Of a stretch of DNA of 33,513 nt, positions 26,044 through 33,513 are shown one piece after another. The notes under the pieces are model-generated. The model did not search any database. It was not told where the DNA came from and saw nothing but the letters and a program-made list of their open reading frames with translations. How positions within the stretch are numbered: the stretch's first letter is position 1; each line of letters opens with the position of its first letter. Source of the DNA: Acidobacteria bacterium Ga0077553 (GTDB lineage Bacteria; Acidobacteriota; Terriglobia; Bryobacterales; Bryobacteraceae). The position numbers were made by a program, and so were the translations under genes. Location of the stretch: contig LNFE01000169.1 in assembly GCA_001464575.1 (NCBI GenBank), forward strand, positions 1 through 33,513, read 5' to 3'.

Positions 26044-26778
26044 ATGGCGCGAACGCCGTCACCCTACAGCATCGAACTCAAGGACGTCACCAAGTCGTTC
26101 CCGTTGCAGACGAGCAGCCTAATGCGGCGTCTGCGGCCGGACCGGTTTACGGCGCTCGCGAACGTATCTTTCACGGTGGGGCACGGCGAGTCGGTGGCGA
26201 TTCTGGGCCGCAACGGAGCGGGCAAGAGTACCTTGCTGAACCTGATCTCGGGTGTGGTACCGCCCACTAGCGGGAAGTTGCGAACCGAGGGACATTTGAC
26301 CGCCCTGCTCGAACTCGGCACCGGCTTTCATCCCGACCTGACGGGCCGCGAGAACGTTACGCTGAACGCATCGCTGTTTGGCCTGTCTCGCGCGCAGACG
26401 ACCGAACGGTATGCCTCCATCGTCGAGTTCTCGGAGCTCGAAGAGTTCATCGGTGACCCGCTGCGGACGTATTCAAGCGGCATGTGGCTGCGGTTGGCGT
26501 TCGCGATTGCAGTGCACTCGGATCCCGATATCTTGCTGATCGATGAGATTCTCGCCGTGGGCGACGACCGGTTTCAGAAGAAGTGCTTTGACCGCATGGC
26601 TGAGTTCCGGCAACAGGGCAAAACGATTCTCTGCGCGTCGCATGTGCACAGCATTGTGGCGAGTTTGTGCGACCGGGCGATCTGGCTGGAGCAGGGCCGG
26701 GTGGTGCGTGACGGTCCGTTGGATGCAGTTTGCAGCGAGTACGAACATTCGTTACAAAGTGCGGAAGCGCCGCGTTAG
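26044..26778 (+). CDS. Polysaccharide-export ABC transporter ATPase (Wzt/TagH type)
   Basis: 244 residues. Walker A is GRNGAGKST (55-63), the Q-loop region carries ELGTGFHPDLTGRENV, the signature is YSSGMWLRLAF, and Walker B is ILLIDEILAVGDD, all typical of the ATPases that export O-antigen or teichoic acid. There is no C-terminal carbohydrate-binding extension as in E. coli O9a Wzt, so chain-length sensing by that domain is absent. The matching membrane permease (Wzm/TagG) is not in this window, an oddity, since it usually sits directly upstream. It starts 10 bases after copy B. Confidence 0.92.
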   Translation: MARTPSPYSIELKDVTKSFPLQTSSLMRRLRPDRFTALANVSFTVGHGESVAILGRNGAGKSTLLNLISGVVPPTSGKLRTEGHLTALLELGTGFHPDLTGRENVTLNASLFGLSRAQTTERYASIVEFSELEEFIGDPLRTYSSGMWLRLAFAIAVHSDPDILLIDEILAVGDDRFQKKCFDRMAEFRQQGKTILCASHVHSIVASLCDRAIWLEQGRVVRDGPLDAVCSEYEHSLQSAEAPR

Positions 26779-26787
26779 ACTAGTCGA

Positions 26788-28338
26788 TTGGATTTCAACG
26801 CAGCCCTAATCAAGCGCCGCTTGGTGGAGAAACTCGGACCTGCCGAACCCAAAGCGAATGGCCCGGCGGCGGTGACTATGGTCGACTTGGCGCCATTGCT
26901 GTCGATTGCGGACGACGCCAGCTTTGTGCGGGAGAGCTATCTGCGCGTGCTGGGCCGGGAGTGCGACGTCGGCGGGTTTGTGCATTACCGCGAGTTGCTC
27001 CGGAACCACTATCCGCGGCGTTGGCGCTATGTGGGCTTGTGGGCCGCGGGGCAAGACGGGCCCGCGCTGCCCGGTGCGCGCTGGATTGCCGCGGGCAAGG
27101 TGGCGCTTTGGAATCGCGCCCGGCGGTTGTTTGAGTATTTCCTGCGGGTCTCGCGCGTCGAGGCGATTGAGCTGAAGCTGGACTACGTGCTGCAGGAAAA
27201 TGCGCTGCAGGCCGAACGCAGCATGGGCAAGCTGGACCACACGCTGTTCACGATTTCGGACAAAGTGGATCGTTACGTGGCGGATCTCGTGGTGAAGCAG
27301 ACGGAGTTGGCCGCGCTCACCCGCGACAACCGGACCGCGCAAGAGAGTTTGGCGGCGGACCTGCGAGCGCAGGCGTTGCTGCTGGAGACGATCCAAGTCG
27401 CGAGCGAACAGGCAAGGGCGCAAGCGACTAGGGACCTGGCCAAACTCCAAGCGGAGCTGGAGTCGGCTCGGCAGGCGATTGGGCAGGCGACCCGGCAAGC
27501 CGCCAACGAGGCGGCCGCGGAGCTAGCTCAGCTACAGGCGGCCCTGGCCGAGGTGCGTACGCATCAGCGGCCCCCGGTTTTCCAGGCTGGCCCCGACGTG
27601 ATCGTGACGGAGGTCGATGGCTTCCTGCTAGGCGTGCCGAGTCAGGAGTGGCGATTGGCCGCCTACTACGGCTTGCGCGGACTGCCCGAGCCGGGCATGA
27701 TGCGGCTGTTCACGAGCTTGGTGAAGCCGGGTATGGTGGTCGTCGATATTGGCGCGCATATCGGCATCTACACGCTGTACGCTCTGCGCCAACTGAGCGG
27801 CCATGGCCGCGTCTACAGCTTCGAACCCACGCCGCGCACTTTCGGGTTGCTGCATGACAATGTACAGGTGAACGGCTTTCTCGAATCGGGAATGGTCCGG
27901 TTCGACCGGCGAGCGGTTTCCGACCGGGCCGGGGCAGCGACTTTCACCGCCTATGCCAACAACTCCGGGCACAACACGCTGTTTGCCAGCGAAACGGTTG
28001 GCGAGACACTGACGGTGGAGACGGTCTCGCTCGATGAGGCGCTGGCGCACGAGCAGCGGGTTGATGTCATCAAGATCGATGCCGAAGGCGGCGAGCCCTT
28101 CATCCTGCGCGGCATGACGCGGATCCTCGCGACCAACCCGGAGGTCCGCATCTTCGTTGAATTTGGGCCGGAGCATCTGCGGCGCGCGGGGATAGAGCCG
28201 TTACAATGGCTGGAGGAACTTGGAACCCTGGGCCTTCGGGTTCAGCGGGTGGAAGATCTCTCCGGAGAGCCGCTACCGCTGGATCGGGAAGCTGCCGCCA
28301 ACTGTATCAGTTGGAATCTTCTTCTGACCCGCGCTTGA
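26788..28338 (+). CDS. FkbM-family methyltransferase with DUF4214-like and coiled-coil N-terminal half
   Basis: 516 residues if the TTG at 26788 is used; it is the only start before an in-frame stop at 26776, but an ATG at 26878 (MVDLAPLL) is a reasonable alternative. About residues 40-75 (DASFVRESYLRVLGRE, GGFVHYRELL) resemble DUF4214, found in surface-polysaccharide proteins. Residues about 150-270 are Ala/Gln/Glu-rich and likely coiled coil. The C-terminal third is an FkbM methyltransferase: VVVDIGAHIGIYTLYA (Asp320, SAM binding), YSFEPTPRTFGLLHDN and DVIKIDAEGGEPFILRG. Such enzymes O-methylate sugars, often capping glycan chains. In this operon it may cap the exported chain; the coiled coil might act as a molecular ruler or tether, as in the WbdD terminator. 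That comparison is inference. Confidence 0.85.
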   Translation: MDFNAALIKRRLVEKLGPAEPKANGPAAVTMVDLAPLLSIADDASFVRESYLRVLGRECDVGGFVHYRELLRNHYPRRWRYVGLWAAGQDGPALPGARWIAAGKVALWNRARRLFEYFLRVSRVEAIELKLDYVLQENALQAERSMGKLDHTLFTISDKVDRYVADLVVKQTELAALTRDNRTAQESLAADLRAQALLLETIQVASEQARAQATRDLAKLQAELESARQAIGQATRQAANEAAAELAQLQAALAEVRTHQRPPVFQAGPDVIVTEVDGFLLGVPSQEWRLAAYYGLRGLPEPGMMRLFTSLVKPGMVVVDIGAHIGIYTLYALRQLSGHGRVYSFEPTPRTFGLLHDNVQVNGFLESGMVRFDRRAVSDRAGAATFTAYANNSGHNTLFASETVGETLTVETVSLDEALAHEQRVDVIKIDAEGGEPFILRGMTRILATNPEVRIFVEFGPEHLRRAGIEPLQWLEELGTLGLRVQRVEDLSGEPLPLDREAAANCISWNLLLTRA

Positions 28339-28342
28339 ATTG

Positions 28343-29470
28343 ATGCCAGCTGCCGCCCCCGCCCCCCGTAAGATCGCCGTTTCGGCGCCGCAATTTCAAG
28401 GCAACGAAGCCAAGTATGTGCAGGAGTGCCTGGACACAACGTGGGTCTCTTCGATCGGGCGGTTTATCCCGCTGTTCGAACAGGGATTCGCGGAGTACTG
28501 CGAAGTGGAGCACGCGATTGCCGCCAACAACGGCACGAGTGCACTGCATCTGGCTTTGTTGGGCATGGATCTGCAGCCGGGCGACGAAGTGATTGTCCCG
28601 ACGCTCACGTTTGTCGCGACGGCGAACGCCGTCACCTATTGCGGCGCGAAACCGGTGTTTATCGATTCCGAGCCGCGGACGATGAATCTCGATCCGGCTT
28701 TGCTCGAGGCCTGCATTACTCCGAAGACGCGGGGGATCCTGGTCGTTCATCTGTATGGGCATCCGGCCGATATGGACGCGATTCTTGCCGTCGCCCGCCG
28801 GCACAATTTGTTCGTCATTGAGGACGCGGCGGAGGCGCACGGAGCGCTCTACCGAGGGCGGAAGGTGGGGGGACTCGGCGACGCGGGCACCTTCAGCTTC
28901 TTCGGCAACAAGATCATCACGACCGGCGAAGGCGGGATGGTGACGGTGCGAGACCACGGGCGCGCGGAGCGGATCCGCATTTTCCGCGGTCAGGGGATGC
29001 AGCCGGATCGGCGCTACTGGTTTCCCGTGATTGGGTACAACTACCGGATGACGAATATCCAGGCGGCGCTGGGGTTGGCGCAGCTCGAGCAGATCGACCG
29101 GTACACGGCGCATCACCGGATGGTGGCGAGTTGGTACGCGCATTATCTGTCGCCGCTAGCCGAGGCGATGGCCTTGCCGGTGGAGGAGCCATGGGCGCGG
29201 CACGCTTACTGGTTGTACACGGTCGTGTTGGGACCGGCGATTGCCACGAGCCGGGACGAGATTATGGCGGGGTTGGCGGAGGCTGGAATTGAGACGCGGC
29301 CCGTGTTTTACCCGATGCACGTGATGCCGCCGTTCTTTTCCGAGGGTGCGAGCTTTCCGGTGGCCGAGCGGTTGAGCGCCCGGGGGCTGAGCCTGCCGAC
29401 GCATATCCGGCTGACCGAAGAAGACGTGGCTTACATCGCCGGGCATCTGCTGCGGCTCTGCAATTTATGA
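28343..29470 (+). CDS. DegT/DnrJ/EryC1 aminotransferase, perosamine-synthase-like
   Basis: 375 residues from ATG 28343 (a TTG directly before is possible). Motifs of PLP-dependent sugar aminotransferases are all present: NNGTSALHLALLGMDLQPGD, DEVIVPTLTFVATANAV, VIEDAAEAHGALY (Asp161), SFFGNKIITTGEGGM with the Schiff-base Lys190. The EDAAEAHG and FFGNK pairs are those I associate with GDP-perosamine synthase (RfbE/PerA), which converts GDP-4-keto-6-deoxymannose to GDP-perosamine. Other 4-amino sugars are possible. The supply genes for the donor (gmd, manC) are not in the window. Four bases after the FkbM stop; overlaps the next GT by ATGA. Confidence 0.9.
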   Translation: MPAAAPAPRKIAVSAPQFQGNEAKYVQECLDTTWVSSIGRFIPLFEQGFAEYCEVEHAIAANNGTSALHLALLGMDLQPGDEVIVPTLTFVATANAVTYCGAKPVFIDSEPRTMNLDPALLEACITPKTRGILVVHLYGHPADMDAILAVARRHNLFVIEDAAEAHGALYRGRKVGGLGDAGTFSFFGNKIITTGEGGMVTVRDHGRAERIRIFRGQGMQPDRRYWFPVIGYNYRMTNIQAALGLAQLEQIDRYTAHHRMVASWYAHYLSPLAEAMALPVEEPWARHAYWLYTVVLGPAIATSRDEIMAGLAEAGIETRPVFYPMHVMPPFFSEGASFPVAERLSARGLSLPTHIRLTEEDVAYIAGHLLRLCNL

Positions 29471-30741
29471 AGATCGCCTGGTTTACGCCGCTGTCGGAGC
29501 GCAGCGCCATTGGGCGGGCGAGCACCTACATTGTGCGGGAACTGGCGAAGGTGGCCGATGTCGAGCTCTGGCACTTTGAGAAAGGGCCCGTGCATCCGGT
29601 CAGCGTGAAGACAGTGTTCGCTCCGGGTGCCGACCTGGGACGGCTGGCGGACTTCGACCTGATCGTTTATAACTTTGGCAACCATTTGCCGTTTCATGGG
29701 GAGATTTTCAAGGTTTCCAGGCAGCATCCCGGGGTGATCATCCTGCATGACTACGTGATGCATCACTTCTTCGCGGCCCTCTATCTGGAGGTTCAGCAGG
29801 ACCCGGCGGCGTACACGGCCGAAATGGAGCACTGGTACGGGGTGAGCGGCCGGGCGGCGGCGGAGCGCAGCCTGAAGGGGGAGCGGGTTTGGGAGAGCGA
29901 CGAGGTCGTCAATTTTCCCCTGGTCGAGCGCTGTACGGAAGGCGCGCTGGGGGTCGTAGCCCATTCCGAGTACCTGCTGGACGCCGTCCGGAGGGCCTTT
30001 GCCGGTCCGGTGCGAAAGATCAATCTGCCTTATGAGCTGCCGGCCAACCCCACCGCCGGAGGGCGCGCCAGTTTGAACGTGCCGTCGGAGGCCCTGCTGC
30101 TGGTGACGATTGGCCACGTGAACCCGAACAAGCGGGTGCATGCCGTGCTCGAAGCGATGGGTCCGGCGATGCATTACGTGGTGGCGGGGCCGGCGGACCC
30201 GGCCTATCAGAAGCGGCTCGACCGGATTGTGGCCGAGCGCGGTTTGGGCGGCCGGGTGCAGTTTCTCGGCCGGGTATCGGACGAGGTGTTGCATACTTGC
30301 CTGGCGGCGGCGGATATCTGCCTGAATCTGCGGCAACCGGCGATTGAAGGCGCGTCGGCGTCGGTGATTGAGGAGATGCTCTACGGCAAGCCCGTGGTGG
30401 TGACCGACATCGGGTTCTACCGGGAATTGCCCTCAGATTGCGTGGTGAAGGTGGATCCGGCAGACGAGGCGGCGGGGCTAAGGGCGGCCTTCGCAAGGTT
30501 GGCCGAGGCGGCGGAGCGGGAAGCGATGGGCGCGCGGGCGCTGGCGTACGCGGCGGCGACCTTCCGGGCCGATAACTATGCGAGGGACCTGCTGCGGTTT
30601 GCCTGGGATGTGCGAAACGCGCAGCCGCTGTTTGCGCTGTCGGACCGGATTGCGGGCGAGTTGCGGCGGATGAAGGTGTCGAGTGATATGGCGATTGTGG
30701 ACGCGGCGGCGACGACCGTTGGGGATTTGTTTTGTGGCTAG
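29467..30741 (+). CDS. Glycosyltransferase family 4
   Basis: 424 residues. The N-terminus MKIAWFTPLSERSAIGRASTY gives the first Rossmann half; the C-terminal half contains IGHVNPNKRVHAVLEA, RVQFLGRVSDEVLH and a regular EX7E motif (EGASASVIE), followed by MLYGKPVVVTD. A His-rich segment LHDYVMHHFF lies in the N-terminal half. It is of GT4 class but not closely related to the tandem pair upstream. It probably adds a sugar to the glycan built by this operon. It overlaps the aminotransferase by 4 bases and ends the operon; the next gene is 18 bases away and looks functionally different. Confidence 0.92.
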   Translation: MKIAWFTPLSERSAIGRASTYIVRELAKVADVELWHFEKGPVHPVSVKTVFAPGADLGRLADFDLIVYNFGNHLPFHGEIFKVSRQHPGVIILHDYVMHHFFAALYLEVQQDPAAYTAEMEHWYGVSGRAAAERSLKGERVWESDEVVNFPLVERCTEGALGVVAHSEYLLDAVRRAFAGPVRKINLPYELPANPTAGGRASLNVPSEALLLVTIGHVNPNKRVHAVLEAMGPAMHYVVAGPADPAYQKRLDRIVAERGLGGRVQFLGRVSDEVLHTCLAAADICLNLRQPAIEGASASVIEEMLYGKPVVVTDIGFYRELPSDCVVKVDPADEAAGLRAAFARLAEAAEREAMGARALAYAAATFRADNYARDLLRFAWDVRNAQPLFALSDRIAGELRRMKVSSDMAIVDAAATTVGDLFCG

Positions 30742-30759
30742 CTGTGCTAGCATCCCCGC

Positions 30760-31797
30760 ATGGTGAAAGTTTTTACTTCTCTCTTCTTCACCGCTGCGTT
30801 GGCCCTCGCTGCCCCCGCCGTGGAACTCAAATCGGCTGGCCCGTTGACGTTTGGGCCCAACGGAACTCTGTTTGCGGGTGACTCCGCCGGCGGCCGGATC
30901 TTCGCCTTCGAAACGAACGACACCAAACCGAGCAAGGGCGTAACGGTCGAGATCAAGGGTGTGAACACCAAGATCGCCGCACTGCTCGGCACGACGGCGG
31001 ATCAGATTCTCATTGCCGATATGGCGGTGAACCGGATTTCGAAGAACATCTACTTCTCGGTGGCGCGCGGCCGTGGGCCGGAGGCGACACCGATGATTCT
31101 GCGGGCGGATACGGCGGGGAACATCACGGAGTTCGGACTGGCGACGGCGAAACAGTCGTCGGTGAGCTTGAGTGATGTTCCTGCCGAAGGCGGGCGGCAG
31201 AGGATGGAAGCGATTACCGACTTGGGGTTTGTGGATGGGAAGGTGGTGGTAGCTGGGCTTTCGAACGAAGATTTCGCTTCGAGCCTGCGGTCTTTCCCGT
31301 ACCCGTTCAAAGAAGCGACCAAGGGCGCCGGGATTGAGATTTTCCATGGGGCGCATGGGCGCTTTGAGACCAACGCGCCGGTGCGGACGTTTGTTCCCTA
31401 CACGATCAAAGACAAGGCCTATATTCTGGCGGCTTATACCTGTACGCCGCTGGTGCGGATTCCGGTGAGCGATCTGAAGCCGGGCGCGAAGGTGAAGGGC
31501 ACGACGATCGCCGAACTAGGCAATCGGAACCGGCCGCTCGACATGATCGCCTACGAGAAGGACGGCCATGCCTACATCCTGATGGCGAACAGCAGCCGGG
31601 GCGTGATGAAGTTAACCGGTGAGGGGTTAGATGGTTACGCCCCGATCACCGCGCAGACGGAGAAGCAGGGCGTGCCCTACGAGACCGTGGATAGCCTGAA
31701 GGGCGTACAGCAGTTGGACAAGTACGACGCGACGCATGGCGTAACGCTGAGCGACGAAGGCGGCTCATTGAACGTCCGGACCATCAGCCTGCCGTAG
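30760..31797 (+). CDS. Secreted beta-propeller-like protein of unknown function
   Basis: 345 residues with a signal peptide (MVKVFTSLFFTAALALAAPA). The mature part starts with LTFGPNGTLFAGDSAGGRIF, a blade-like repeat seen in NHL/YncE/SMP-30 propellers, and similar short blades recur (ILIADMAVNRISKNIYF, GYAPITAQ). No catalytic residues stand out. The next gene starts 1 base after the stop, so the two are co-transcribed. There is a GCTAGC-TGT-GCTAGC inverted repeat just upstream (30735-30752) that could be a leader hairpin. Role unknown; a redox-linked pathway is possible given the heme-motif protein on the opposite strand. Confidence 0.8.
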   Translation: MVKVFTSLFFTAALALAAPAVELKSAGPLTFGPNGTLFAGDSAGGRIFAFETNDTKPSKGVTVEIKGVNTKIAALLGTTADQILIADMAVNRISKNIYFSVARGRGPEATPMILRADTAGNITEFGLATAKQSSVSLSDVPAEGGRQRMEAITDLGFVDGKVVVAGLSNEDFASSLRSFPYPFKEATKGAGIEIFHGAHGRFETNAPVRTFVPYTIKDKAYILAAYTCTPLVRIPVSDLKPGAKVKGTTIAELGNRNRPLDMIAYEKDGHAYILMANSSRGVMKLTGEGLDGYAPITAQTEKQGVPYETVDSLKGVQQLDKYDATHGVTLSDEGGSLNVRTISLP

Positions 31798-31798
31798 T

Positions 31799-32773
31799 AT
31801 GCGGACCCTGCTGCTGTTGCTCGCTTTGACGCCGGTGCTGCAGGCACAGGCGGTTTTGCGCAGCGCGGATGGCACGGTCTTCTGGGTGGAGAGCCCCGCA
31901 CCTGGGGAGACGTTTGAGGTGTACGTCGGCGTAGGCGACGTACCGCCCGTTCTTGGCGCTTTTAGCGCTGAGAACGGGCGGCTTGTTTTGATTTTTCGCG
32001 GGGTGGTGACGCGGTTTCCCGCGCTGCGTGCGGCGCCGGTTTCGTCCACCGTGGTGGAGGCGGTATACCCCACAGCGGACCGGTTGCCGGAGAATCTGCT
32101 GAAGTTTTATGTTGTGTTTTCGGGGCCAATGCAGCGGGGCGAGGGGTGGACACGGCTCCAATTGCTGAAGGCGAATGGGACGCCGGTGGAGTTGCCGTTT
32201 CTGGAGATCGACCAGGAGCTTTGGGACCCGGGGAACCTGCGGTTTACGATTTTGTTCGACCCGGGACGGATTAAGCGCGGGGTATTGCCGTTGAACGAAG
32301 TGGGCCCGGCATTGGTAGTCGGCGAGACGTATACGTTGGTGGTGGACGCGGCTTGGCGCGACGCCGCCGGGGCGCCATTGCGGACGGGATACCGGAAGAC
32401 GTTCACGGTGACGGAGGCGGAACGGAGGCCGATTGAGCCTTCGGCTTGGCGGGTGGTGACGCCGGTGGCCGGGTCTCGGGACCCGTTGACGGTAGAGTTT
32501 GGGCGGCCGTTGGATGTTGCCTTGGCGCTGCGGTTGATTACGGCCGACGTTGCCGGACAGGCGCGGTTGCAGGACGGGGAGACGCGGTGGGAATTTGTCC
32601 CGGCAGCGCCGTGGACGGCGGGAGAGCATCGGTTGACGATCGACGTGACGCTCGAGGATTTGGCGGGGAACCGCGTAGGCCGGCCGTTTGATGTCGACGT
32701 GTTTAACCCGGTGACGACGAAGATTACCGGGGAGACGGTGGCTTTACCGTTCCGGATCGTCGAGCGTCGTTAG
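31799..32773 (+). CDS. Secreted Ig-like protein of unknown function
   Basis: 324 residues. Signal peptide MRTLLLLLALTPVLQAQA. The rest is beta-rich and resembles Big/SbsA-type Ig-like repeats, for example LLKFYVVFSGPMQ followed by a carried-forward sheet and DVTLEDLAGNRVGRPFD near the C-terminus. It starts 1 base after the propeller-like gene and is likely translated with it. A strong tandem hairpin structure lies inside its 5' third (31921-31997). Its 3' end overlaps the converging gene by 30 bases. No enzyme motif is visible. Confidence 0.78.
   Translation: MRTLLLLLALTPVLQAQAVLRSADGTVFWVESPAPGETFEVYVGVGDVPPVLGAFSAENGRLVLIFRGVVTRFPALRAAPVSSTVVEAVYPTADRLPENLLKFYVVFSGPMQRGEGWTRLQLLKANGTPVELPFLEIDQELWDPGNLRFTILFDPGRIKRGVLPLNEVGPALVVGETYTLVVDAAWRDAAGAPLRTGYRKTFTVTEAERRPIEPSAWRVVTPVAGSRDPLTVEFGRPLDVALALRLITADVAGQARLQDGETRWEFVPAAPWTAGEHRLTIDVTLEDLAGNRVGRPFDVDVFNPVTTKITGETVALPFRIVERR
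31921..31997 (+). repeat. Tandem hairpins with T-rich tail inside a gene
   Basis: First hairpin: GTACGTCG (31921-31928) and CGACGTAC (31936-31943). Second: CCGCCCGTTCT (31943-31953) and AGAACGGGCGG (31971-31981), a perfect 11-bp stem; inside it, after a two-base mismatch on each side, GCGCT (31956-31960) pairs with AGCGC (31964-31968) around a 3-base loop. It is followed by CTTGTTTTGATTTTT. The two hairpins share base 31943, so they cannot both be complete. This looks like an intrinsic terminator, yet it lies in the reading frame. Confidence 0.6.
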
Positions 32774-33513
32774 CAGGGCGATGGTCGCCCAGGCCGATGT
32801 CGAGATGTGCTGGGCGTAGCTGAGGGAGCCGGGAGGGCGGGTGGTTTCCGGCCAGCCGCCGGCAGGCTGCTGCGTTCTGGCGAGATAGGCTCGTCCGCGG
32901 GCGACGGCACTGGGGTGGTGGCGGTGTAGCGCGAGGAGGGCGACGGCGGTGTCGAAGGCTTCCGAGGGGCGGCCGGGATAGGGGCCCCAACCGCCGTCGG
33001 GGTTTTGAGCCGCCAGGAGAATCGGCTCCGGAGTACCGGTCAACATCGATTTGGCGGCGGCGTCCACCACGCTGATTGGCTTTAGGTTACGGAGCCAGGC
33101 GTTCGCTTTCGCGGCGGCATCGGCGATGCCGCCGGCGCGAATTTTTTGCAGGCTCATGTAGGTCGCCAGGGCGCGGCCATAGGTGACGGGGGAGCCGAGC
33201 GCCTCTTCACCGTCGATCTTCCAGGAGCCGTCCGGTTGTTGGTCGGCGACGAGGGCGGCTCCGGTAGCAAAATGGATGCGCGCGAGCTTTTTATCGCTGA
33301 AGGCGGGGTTGGCGCGGTCGTTTTCCCAGTTGGTCACGGGTCCCGGGGCTTCGGCCCAGCCGCGTTGGGAGGCCAGAGCAAGGGCGCGGCCTCCGTCGCC
33401 GTCGTTGTGGCAGGAGTAGCAGCCGTTTTCTTTTCTCCAGCGAGGGACTTCGACCTGCAGGTAAGCGATAGCCTTGGCTTCAGCGTCGAGGCGGCGAATG
33501 CGGAGATTGCGGA
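32744..33513 (-). CDS. Prenyltransferase/squalene-oxidase-repeat protein with CxxCH motif, N-terminus beyond window
   Basis: The frame is open from base 33513 down to a TAA at 32744 (256 residues seen); the true start is outside the window. A CYSCH heme-c type motif lies at 33421-33407, followed by alpha/alpha-toroid repeats with Gly-Trp turns: QQPDGSWKIDGEEA, AAQNPDGGWGPYPGRPSE, RTQQPAGGWPETT, each followed by helices such as FDTAVALLALHRH. The fold resembles squalene-hopene cyclase and protein prenyltransferase beta subunits, but a CxxCH-bearing version is a separate, probably secreted group seen in acidobacteria and planctomycetes; cyclase activity should not be assumed since no DxDD motif is visible here. 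It converges on and overlaps the Ig-like gene by 30 bases. Confidence 0.85.
   Translation of the reverse strand, partial: RNLRIRRLDAEAKAIAYLQVEVPRWRKENGCYSCHNDGDGGRALALASQRGWAEAPGPVTNWENDRANPAFSDKKLARIHFATGAALVADQQPDGSWKIDGEEALGSPVTYGRALATYMSLQKIRAGGIADAAAKANAWLRNLKPISVVDAAAKSMLTGTPEPILLAAQNPDGGWGPYPGRPSEAFDTAVALLALHRHHPSAVARGRAYLARTQQPAGGWPETTRPPGSLSYAQHISTSAWATIALLTTLDDPER

Overview
The window looks like chromosomal DNA of a high-GC acidobacterium of the Solibacter/Bryobacter type. The evidence is a sulfatase next to DUF1552 and DUF1592-type (planctomycete-cytochrome-like) secreted proteins, a very long 'carboxypeptidase-regulatory + plug + barrel' outer-membrane receptor, and a secreted CxxCH/squalene-cyclase-repeat protein. 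This is inference from family content; there is no rRNA gene to confirm it.

Layout. (1) 1-6504, minus strand: a tightly packed set reading methyltransferase, methyltransferase, DUF1592-family heme-motif protein, DUF1552 Tat protein, sulfatase (cut by the window edge). (2) 6586-10840, plus strand: a SNF2-family helicase and a SWIM zinc-finger protein whose ATG lies inside the helicase stop region. (3) 10815-12412, minus: a YbiT-like ABC-F ATPase that is broken exactly at the Walker A motif of its second ATPase domain. (4) 12770-23287: an integrated element. The right edge is an intact tRNA-Thr(CGT) and the left edge is a perfect 46-bp copy of the 3' half of that tRNA, the classic geometry of tRNA-targeted site-specific integration. 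Inside are a fragment of a plasmid-type RepA replication initiator, a mannonate-dehydratase-like protein with a Tat signal, a TonB-type receptor, a transposase scrap, a secreted protein of unknown role, a shattered conserved gene, an isochorismatase-like hydrolase and one conserved hypothetical gene. No integrase is recognisable. (5) 23378-30741, plus: a surface-polysaccharide operon with stop/start overlaps, holding a NeuD/PerB-type acyltransferase, two tandem paralogous GT4 glycosyltransferases, a Wzt-type ABC ATPase without its permease, an FkbM methyltransferase with a coiled-coil N-terminal half, a perosamine-synthase-like aminotransferase and a third GT4. (6) 30760-33513: two secreted proteins (propeller-like, Ig-like) facing a partial heme-motif/prenyltransferase-repeat protein.

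How it fits together. The operon at 23-31 kb plausibly makes and transfers an N-acylated 4-amino-4,6-dideoxy sugar (perosamine type) for an exported glycan. The tRNA element seems to be an old, decaying integrated plasmid-like element whose surviving cargo is a receptor plus sugar-acid enzyme. Three genes carry small deletions (ABC-F, second GT4, the broken gene at 20.5 kb). Whether these are biological or assembly errors is the most useful thing to check. I see no CRISPR array and no convincing new defence system; the best candidates for something interesting are the tRNA-bounded element, the SNF2/SWIM pair, and the tandem hairpins inside the gene at 31.8 kb.
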